NCBI GenBank assembly: GCA_023253295.1
Contig: JALRGZ010000288.1
Location: forward strand, 1 to 8,347
Length of the DNA: 8,347 nucleotides
Reading direction: 5' to 3'
DNA from: Flavobacterium sp.
GTDB taxonomy: Bacteria; Bacteroidota; Bacteroidia; Flavobacteriales; Flavobacteriaceae
Positions 1 through 3,820 of this stretch are shown in pieces (positions within the stretch are counted from its first letter, which is position 1; each line of letters begins with the position of its first letter). The notes below the pieces were generated by a model, which was given only the letters and a program-made list of their open reading frames with translations, did not search any database and was not told the origin of the DNA. The position numbers were made by a program, and so were the translations under genes.

Positions 1-315
1 TGGGGCAATATTCAGCGGCGCTACCAAGATATTCATTTGCCACACTACAATCAAAATATCAGCATCTTCAAATGCCGATTTCACAAAACTCATCATTGAT
101 TCCTGCATTTCGTAGGCCGGTTTGATGATTCCTGGAGTATCGGATAAGATCAATTGAAAATCTTCTCCATTAACAATTCCAAGGATTCTATGACGCGTTG
201 TTTGTGCTTTTGATGTAATAATGGACAATCTTTCTCCAACAAAGGCATTCATTAGCGTTGATTTCCCAACGTTTGGATTCCCTATTATGTTTACAAAACC
301 TGCTTTATGTGACAT
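1..315 (-). CDS. era: GTPase Era, N-terminal part (runs off left edge)
   Basis: This is the first 105 codons of Era, the KH-domain GTPase that binds 16S rRNA and helps assemble the 30S subunit. The ATG is at 315-313 and the frame stays open to base 1. Visible motifs are the P-loop GNPNVGKST at residues 12-20 (G1), the switch region KAQTTRHR at about 36-43 (G2), and DTPG at 59-62 (G3); these identify Era rather than Der or TrmE. The G4 NKxD motif and the KH domain would lie outside the window. The last residues, after about position 90 (DILIVVWQMN...), do not look like the family: flavobacterial Era proteins usually continue with something like IYMVEIGE, so the edge may be rearranged or misassembled. 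The gene is divergent from the tRNA-Met pair and has its own candidate promoter. Identification of residues 1-89 is very secure. Confidence 0.93.
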   Translation of the reverse strand, partial: MSHKAGFVNIIGNPNVGKSTLMNAFVGERLSIITSKAQTTRHRILGIVNGEDFQLILSDTPGIIKPAYEMQESMMSFVKSAFEDADILIVVWQMNILVAPLNIAP

Positions 316-336
316 TTAATATAGTATTTAATTGTG

Positions 337-368
337 CAAAGGTAGACATATCAAGCCAATAGACGAAA
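337..368 (-). promoter_or_regulatory. Candidate era promoter (Bacteroidota type)
   Basis: Read on the minus strand, TACCTTTG at 344-337 matches the Bacteroidota -7 consensus TAnnTTTG exactly. A weak -33 element, TTTC at 368-365, lies 20 nt upstream. The start codon at 315 would have a leader of roughly 15-20 nt with no Shine-Dalgarno sequence, as is common in this phylum. The -7 box is convincing; the -33 box is only partial. Confidence 0.5.
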
Positions 369-390
369 TAAAACATTTTTTAAATTAAAC

Positions 391-421
391 TTGTGAAATG
401 CGTATTTAGGTCGTATATTTG
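391..421 (+). promoter_or_regulatory. Promoter of the tRNA-fMet pair
   Basis: A perfect -7 box TATATTTG (414-421) lies 18 nt after a TTGTG element at 391-395, fitting the Bacteroidota sigma-ABfr promoter. The -7 box ends 12 nt before the first base of the first tRNA, so the transcript would carry only a few extra nucleotides at its 5' end. The same TATATTTG octamer occurs before tRNA-Trp and before the small minus-strand gene in this window. Confidence 0.7.
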
Positions 422-433
422 CACCCGAAACAT

Positions 434-506
434 CGCGGGATAGAGCAGTAGGCAGCTCGTCGGGCTCATAACCCGAAGGTCACAGGTTCGAGTCCTGTTC
501 CCGCTA
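434..506 (+). tRNA. tRNA-Met (initiator, CAT), copy 1
   Basis: A full cloverleaf can be drawn: acceptor stem 434-440 with 499-505, D stem GAGC/GCTC (443-446, 455-458), anticodon stem TCGGG/CCCGA (460-464, 472-476) with loop CTCATAA, and T stem ACAGG/CCTGT around TTCGAGT. The anticodon CAT is at 467-469. Two initiator hallmarks are present: the first acceptor pair is a mismatch (C1 with U72), and three consecutive G:C pairs close the anticodon stem. The discriminator is A506, and CCA is not encoded (CTA follows), so it must be added after transcription. Copy 2 is identical. Confidence 0.96.
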
Positions 507-540
507 CTAAGTAAACATACTGAAAATACAAAACGCACAT

Positions 541-613
541 CGCGGGATAGAGCAGTAGGCAGCTCGTCGGGCTCATAACCCGAAGGTCACAGGTTCGAGT
601 CCTGTTCCCGCTA
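541..613 (+). tRNA. tRNA-Met (initiator, CAT), copy 2
   Basis: This is base-for-base identical to the first initiator tRNA, with the anticodon CAT at 574-576 and the same C1:U72 mismatch and GGG:CCC anticodon stem. It sits 34 nt after copy 1 with no separate promoter visible in the spacer, so the two are probably made as one transcript from the promoter at 391-421. A strong intrinsic terminator begins 5 nt after its last base. Confidence 0.96.
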
Positions 614-618
614 CTAGA

Positions 619-648
619 AAAGCTTCAGAGAAATCTGGAGCTTTTTTT
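619..648 (+). terminator. Intrinsic terminator of the tRNA-fMet pair
   Basis: An 11-bp stem, AAAGCTTCAGA (619-629) with TCTGGAGCTTT (634-644), contains one G-U pair and has a GAAA tetraloop (630-633). A run of seven T (642-648) follows. It closes the two-tRNA transcript. Confidence 0.9.
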
Positions 649-663
649 GTTTATACCAATTAA

Positions 664-731
664 GCAGATCGTTGGATTCATATCCGCGGCGGCGAACACA
701 GCTTCGGGTCTCCGACACTGGCGGACTACTA
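664..731 (+). other. GC-rich tRNA-fMet-like remnant or structured RNA candidate
   Basis: Bases 664-685 match 17 of 22 positions, without gaps, to 452-473 of tRNA-fMet, including the TCATA anticodon-loop core. The block ends in CTACTA (726-731), as both real tRNA copies do (504-509, 611-616), and a second terminator-like hairpin follows, just as after copy 2. The middle (683-725) is 30/43 G+C, far above the AT-rich surroundings. It does not fold as a cloverleaf and is about 10 nt longer than the matching tRNA interval. TCCGC (683-687) can pair with GCGGA (721-725), and TCGG (704-707) with CCGA (712-715). It may be a decayed third tRNA copy, a small structured RNA, or the tail of a lost gene. 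One frame (664-732) is open and ends GSPTLADY, but it has no ATG start and a stop lies directly in front of it. Confidence 0.35.
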
Positions 732-769
732 AAAAAGCTTCATAGAAATAGGAGCCTTTTTTTTTGCAT
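731..769 (+). terminator. Second, diverged copy of the tRNA terminator
   Basis: AAAAAGCTTC (733-742), a loop around TAGAAAT and GGAGCC followed by nine T form an imperfect hairpin (one bulged C) with a T run. Aligned from CTACTA onward it is a diverged duplicate of the terminator at 619-648. It could stop any read-through from the tRNAs before the reductase gene. Confidence 0.55.
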
Positions 770-870
770 CCAACACAATTGAAATCTACCTTTCAAAAAA
801 TCAGCTTCCTACTTCCCTATTCTAAACTAAAAATTCTATTTTCGTAAATCATTACTTAAAATAGTTTAAA

Positions 871-1860
871 ATGACCTATCAACCAGCAGCCAATCGATAC
901 GAAAATATGGAATACCGCCGATGTGGCAACTCAGGATTAAAACTTTCTGCCTTTTCATTGGGACTTTGGCATAATTTCGGAGAAAACAGCAATTTTGAAA
1001 ACAGCCGCAATTTGATCAAAACGGCTTTTGACAACGGAATTACACATTTTGACTTAGCTAATAATTATGGTCCACCTCCGGGTTCGGCAGAAAGCTGTTT
1101 AGGAAAAATTTTAAAAACAGATTTCAAAAACTATCGTGACGAGATGATTATTTCCTCAAAGGCAGGTTACACCATGTGGGACGGTCCTTATGGCGATTGG
1201 GGTTCAAAAAAATATTTAATTTCCAGCTTAGATCAAAGTTTAAAAAGAATGGATCTAGAATATGTTGATATTTTTTACCATCATAGGCCTGACCCTGAAA
1301 CTCCGCTGGAAGAAACTATGGCTGCATTGAATTTAATTGTTCAACAAGGAAAAGCCTTGTATGTAGGGATTTCAAATTATAAACCAGCAGAAGCCGAAAA
1401 AGCATTCAAAATACTAAAAGATATGGGAACGCCTTGCCTGATTCACCAACCTAAGTATTCGATGTTTGAACGCTGGGTTGAGGATGGACTTTTGGATTTA
1501 TTAGGCAAAGAAAAAGTAGGCTGTATTCCGTTTTCTCCTTTGGCACAAGGCTTATTAACAGATAAATATTTAAACGGAATTCCAGCGGATTCCAGAGTGG
1601 CGACTAGCGGACAATTCCTAAATGCTGACCACATAACTCCTGAAAGACTTGAAAAAATTGTAGCATTAAATCAATTGGCGCAAGAAAGAGGACAAAAATT
1701 GGCTCAAATGGCTCTGGCATGGATTTTAAGAGACGAGCGTATTACTTCGGTATTAATTGGCTCCAGTAAACCGGAACAAATTATTGATTCGATTAAAGCC
1801 TTAGACAATACCAACTTTAGCACAGAGGAATTAGACAAAATCAATTTGATTTTAAAATAA
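871..1860 (+). CDS. gpr: Aldo/keto reductase, Gpr (YghZ) type
   Basis: A cytoplasmic NADPH-dependent aldo/keto reductase. E. coli Gpr/YghZ, its closest relative known to me, reduces L-glyceraldehyde 3-phosphate and detoxifies methylglyoxal. The likeness is extended: SLGLWHNFG at about 29-37, THFDLANNYGPPPGSAE at 58-74, SLDQSLKRM at 119-127, LEYVDIFY at 129-136, PLAQGLLT at 223-230 and SVLIGSS at 293-299. The AKR tetrad is intact: Asp61, Tyr66, Lys97 and His138. GSSKPEQI (297-304) is the expected NADP-phosphate contact. The protein has 329 residues against 346 in E. coli, lacking the C-terminal tail. The N-terminus aligns with the E. coli start, supporting the first ATG over Met13. The gene stands alone between two terminators; upstream, TATTTTCG (837-844) is only a weak -7 candidate. 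The physiological substrate here is inferred from the homologue. Confidence 0.92.
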   Translation: MTYQPAANRYENMEYRRCGNSGLKLSAFSLGLWHNFGENSNFENSRNLIKTAFDNGITHFDLANNYGPPPGSAESCLGKILKTDFKNYRDEMIISSKAGYTMWDGPYGDWGSKKYLISSLDQSLKRMDLEYVDIFYHHRPDPETPLEETMAALNLIVQQGKALYVGISNYKPAEAEKAFKILKDMGTPCLIHQPKYSMFERWVEDGLLDLLGKEKVGCIPFSPLAQGLLTDKYLNGIPADSRVATSGQFLNADHITPERLEKIVALNQLAQERGQKLAQMALAWILRDERITSVLIGSSKPEQIIDSIKALDNTNFSTEELDKINLILK

Positions 1861-1903
1861 AAAAAACGAGCCATTAGATTAAATTTAATGGCTCGTTTTT
1901 TTT
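1861..1903. terminator. Bidirectional terminator between convergent genes
   Basis: A perfect 16-bp stem, 1861-1876 paired with 1886-1901 (core CGAGCCATTA/TAATGGCTCG), has a 9-nt loop and A-runs and T-runs on its flanks. It therefore works as a T-tailed terminator on both strands, serving the reductase (+) immediately after its stop codon and the small gene (-) that ends at 1919. Confidence 0.92.
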
Positions 1904-1918
1904 GTGTTACAATAGAAA

Positions 1919-2164
1919 CTAGTATCTTTCTAGTTCTTTTTCGATGATATCATAAAACCAATGAGTCCTTTCTAAGGTTGGTACTCCACTTGCTAATACA
2001 ATTTCATCTAAAATCCTAATTCCTGATTCTTCTTCCATAAATAGCTCAAAGTGGGTCCCTAAATCTTCCCAACCAAATCTGATTTTTTTTTCGCTTGCTA
2101 TTTTACGCAAATAGGAAGTGCGTATTTGCAAGTCATCTTTTGTTATTGTAACTGACTCATACAT
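1919..2164 (-). CDS. Small acidic protein of unknown function (81 aa)
   Basis: I do not recognise this protein. It has 81 residues, 17 acidic against 11 basic, no signal peptide and no membrane segment, so it is probably a soluble cytoplasmic protein. An early part rich in basic residues (about 15-29, with RKIASEKKIR) is followed by WEDLG at 32-36, an acidic patch EEE at 44-46, and THWFYDIIEKELERY at the C-terminus, which looks like an amphipathic helix. It is a real gene rather than a chance frame because an exact Bacteroidota promoter lies just upstream and a strong terminator just downstream. It forms a single-gene transcript, convergent with the aldo/keto reductase, with no operon partner to suggest a role. 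The ATG at 2164-2162 fits a leader of about 15-20 nt; no clear Shine-Dalgarno sequence is visible. Confidence 0.8.
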   Translation of the reverse strand: MYESVTITKDDLQIRTSYLRKIASEKKIRFGWEDLGTHFELFMEEESGIRILDEIVLASGVPTLERTHWFYDIIEKELERY

Positions 2165-2187
2165 AATGTTTTAAATTTAAAGAATAT

Positions 2188-2217
2188 CAAATATATAAAA
2201 AATTACAACACAACAAA
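2188..2217 (-). promoter_or_regulatory. Promoter of the 81-aa protein gene
   Basis: On the minus strand, TTTG (2217-2214), an 18-nt spacer and TATATTTG (2195-2188) match the Bacteroidota sigma-ABfr consensus at every fixed position. The start codon lies 23 nt downstream of the -7 box. Confidence 0.8.
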
Positions 2218-2453
2218 ACCGAAACACTACTCATTTTCAAATAGTTAACAATTTAAATAAACAGCTAAAAAAGACTAATAAAAACTCTTACAAAGTTTAT
2301 TATACTTTTATAGACATAATATTTTACCAGGTTGACTTTAGAATTATTTGAAAAATCTTCACATCTTTTAAAAAAAAGCTAATTATAATTTACGGATTAA
2401 CAACTACTTATAAAAATGAACGCATTTTTATTCATTTCAGACAGACTTAAACA
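2218..2453. other. AT-rich intergenic stretch with no recognised gene
   Basis: About 235 very AT-rich bases lie between the promoter of the minus-strand small gene and the tRNA-Trp promoter. I see no convincing ORF; the best ATG on the plus strand (2416) gives only 13 codons. A weak AT-only hairpin, AAATGAA (2414-2420) with TTCATTT (2431-2437), is the only structure noticed, and it could be chance in such sequence. Confidence 0.6.
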
Positions 2454-2484
2454 TTAGTTTTTCATCTAAATAAGTCTATATTTG
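2454..2484 (+). promoter_or_regulatory. Promoter of tRNA-Trp
   Basis: TTAG (2454-2457, one mismatch to TTTG), a 19-nt spacer and a perfect TATATTTG (2477-2484) fit the Bacteroidota promoter. The transcript would carry a leader of about 30-35 nt before the tRNA. Confidence 0.7.
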
Positions 2485-2523
2485 CGTGCAGAAATGGCGG
2501 TTTTACTGCTGTTTTTAAAACCT

Positions 2524-2594
2524 ACGGGCGTAGTTCAAGGGTAGAATAGCGGTCTCCAAAACCGTTGATGGGGGTTCGAATCCCTCCGCCCGTG
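2524..2594 (+). tRNA. tRNA-Trp (CCA)
   Basis: The acceptor stem ACGGGCG (2524-2530) pairs perfectly with CGCCCGT (2587-2593). The discriminator is G2594, as in bacterial tryptophan tRNAs. The anticodon loop CTCCAAA has the anticodon CCA at 2556-2558 and is closed by GCGGT/ACCGT with one G-U pair. The T loop is TTCGAAT. CCA is not encoded at the 3' end (CAA follows). In Bacteroidota the tryptophan tRNA is usually found between tuf and secE; here it has its own promoter and terminator next to a PUL. Confidence 0.96.
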
Positions 2595-2610
2595 CAAAGG
2601 GAAAAATTTC

Positions 2611-2658
2611 AAAATAATAAAGCCGCAAGAAAAAATTTCTGCGGCTTTATTATTTTTT
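2611..2658 (+). terminator. Terminator of tRNA-Trp, possibly bidirectional
   Basis: A perfect 17-bp stem, 2611-2627 with 2640-2656 (core AAAGCCGCA/TGCGGCTTT), is followed by a T run. On the minus strand the stem is followed by TTTTGAAATTTTT, so it could also stop transcription of the esterase gene that ends at 2688, though less efficiently. Confidence 0.9.
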
Positions 2659-2687
2659 AGCTATTTAGTAAAATCACTTTAGATAAT

Positions 2688-3707
2688 TTAATCAACTTGG
2701 TTCTTAAAAACTTTTTTCAAGAAACCATCTATGTAACCAACGGTTGGTTCAAACCAAGGATTAAAAAGACAAAACGAATGAGGGGAATTTTCAAATTCAT
2801 GCACTTCAGAATAAACCCCATTAGCATCCAAAACCTTTATATAATCCTCTCGTCCGGCATGCATGCGAGCTACTGAACTATTAATAAACAAAGTAGGCGG
2901 AGTAGCTGTACTTACATAACTCAATGGCGAAGCAGCCTCCCATAATTTCGGATTCTCCTTTTTAGAATAACCAAACCAATAAGTCGCTGCAGAAATACTT
3001 TTACTATCATCACCTTCTCCTCCATCCGGATGCACAAACGATAATGTCCCATCAATATCAACTACAGCATTTACCTGAGACTGTGAATCCGAATTGGTCA
3101 CTACGCCTTCAAAAAGAGGCATATTCCCGGTTGTTCCCATAAAAGCTGCCATTTCTCCTCCTGCTGAAAATCCAAGTGATACAATTTGATTAGGGTTTAT
3201 ATTATACTTTCCCGCATTTTTTCGAACCCAGCGTATCGCTGCTTTGATATCATAAATAGCAGCTGGAAAAAGAGCTTCGGTAGAAAGTCGGTACTCAGGT
3301 GTAAAACATACATACCCTAAACTGGCTAACTTTTGCGCCATAGGATGATGTTGTCGACGACTTCCTGAACGCCATCCACCACCATGAATGATTATTATAG
3401 CAATTTGTTTTTGCTTCACATTTTTATCATAAAAAACATCCAATTTCATTTTGCGTTTGCCATAATTACAATAAACAATATCTTTTTTTTGTTTGACAAA
3501 ATCAAAATGCGTGTCCACTACCCTAGTCGCATTAGGATGCGTTTTTACGGTTTTTTGAAAGGCGCTGTAATTAGTATACGAAGTATCTATTTGCTGTGTA
3601 AGTCCCTTTAAATATTGAGCATTTGTATTTTGAAAAAAGAATATACTTACCCACATCAACAACTGATATAAACCAATATTTTTATAACCAAGATTCTTTT
3701 TCTTCAT
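2688..3707 (-). CDS. Secreted alpha/beta-hydrolase esterase of the pectin PUL
   Basis: A 339-residue alpha/beta-hydrolase of the esterase/lipase (acetylesterase-like) group. The N-terminus has a signal peptide: basic start, hydrophobic stretch at about 11-25 and likely cleavage after NTNA at residue 30. There is no lipobox cysteine, so it is probably periplasmic. HGGGW (108-112) forms the oxyanion hole and GFSAGG (179-184) carries the nucleophile Ser181. The probable acid is Asp288 in HAGREDY and the base His310 in SPHSF. Such enzymes remove acetyl, feruloyl or methyl esters from plant polysaccharides; lying behind a PL9 lyase, this one is most simply read as a pectin deacetylase or demethylase, which is inference from context. 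TCCT at 3715-3718 (AGGA in the mRNA) is a reasonable Shine-Dalgarno sequence 7 nt before the ATG and supports this start. A terminator lies between it and the lyase gene. Confidence 0.88.
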   Translation of the reverse strand: MKKKNLGYKNIGLYQLLMWVSIFFFQNTNAQYLKGLTQQIDTSYTNYSAFQKTVKTHPNATRVVDTHFDFVKQKKDIVYCNYGKRKMKLDVFYDKNVKQKQIAIIIIHGGGWRSGSRRQHHPMAQKLASLGYVCFTPEYRLSTEALFPAAIYDIKAAIRWVRKNAGKYNINPNQIVSLGFSAGGEMAAFMGTTGNMPLFEGVVTNSDSQSQVNAVVDIDGTLSFVHPDGGEGDDSKSISAATYWFGYSKKENPKLWEAASPLSYVSTATPPTLFINSSVARMHAGREDYIKVLDANGVYSEVHEFENSPHSFCLFNPWFEPTVGYIDGFLKKVFKNQVD

Positions 3708-3717
3708 TTAAATTTCC

Positions 3718-3759
3718 TTTTTTTTTTACAAAAGTTCAATTTAAAAAAACAATTCCTAA
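3718..3759 (-). promoter_or_regulatory. Possible esterase promoter with adjoining poly-A leader
   Basis: On the minus strand, AACTTTTG (3736-3729) matches TAnnTTTG at five of six fixed positions, and TTAG (3759-3756) lies 19 nt upstream. A run of ten A (template T at 3718-3727) follows at the expected transcription start. The -33 element sits inside one arm of the upstream gene's terminator. The match is weaker than for the other promoters here. Confidence 0.35.
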
Positions 3760-3798
3760 AAACACCGTTAATTGAATATTAGTTATGCTTTTAGGAAT
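3743..3798 (-). terminator. Terminator after the PL9 pectate lyase gene
   Basis: A perfect 10-bp stem, ATTCCTAAAA with TTTTAGGAAT (3752-3761 and 3789-3798), is followed on the minus strand by TG and seven T (3749-3743). The loop is long (27 nt), so efficiency may be partial. It lies 23 nt after the lyase stop codon and separates that gene from the esterase. Confidence 0.7.
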
Positions 3799-3820
3799 AT
3801 ATTTTTTGCTGAAAAAATTA

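Larger units (their letters stand above)
430..616 (+). repeat. Tandem 80-bp direct repeat carrying tRNA-fMet
   Basis: Bases 430-509 and 537-616 are identical over 80 nt: ACAT, the whole tRNA, then CTA. The period is 107 nt, and the 27-nt spacer (510-536) is not repeated. The identity stops abruptly a few bases outside the tRNA, which fits either gene conversion or selection on the tRNA and its immediate processing context after an older duplication. Confidence 0.9.

Noticed and set aside
430..616. Short direct repeats as a CRISPR array
   Set aside because: The two repeat units are complete tRNA genes 80 nt long with only one spacer.
837..844. TATTTTCG as the -7 box of the aldo/keto reductase gene
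   Set aside because: It has one mismatch at a conserved position and no TTTG-like box at 17-21 nt upstream; too weak to list as a promoter.
1443..1634. Open frame of 63 codons on the minus strand inside the aldo/keto reductase gene
   Set aside because: It is wholly contained in a well-supported gene on the other strand, has no promoter, and its translation resembles no protein; it is a shadow frame.
2416..2457. Thirteen-codon ORF upstream of tRNA-Trp
   Set aside because: It is very short, has no ribosome binding site and overlaps the tRNA promoter; expected by chance.
2524..2594. tRNA-Trp 3' end as the left attachment site of an integrated element
   Set aside because: I find no second copy of the tRNA 3' end and no integrase in the window, so no att pair can be called.
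3384..3611. Open frame of 75 codons on the plus strand inside the esterase gene
   Set aside because: It overlaps conserved esterase coding sequence antisense; the hydrophobic look comes from AT-rich codons read backwards.
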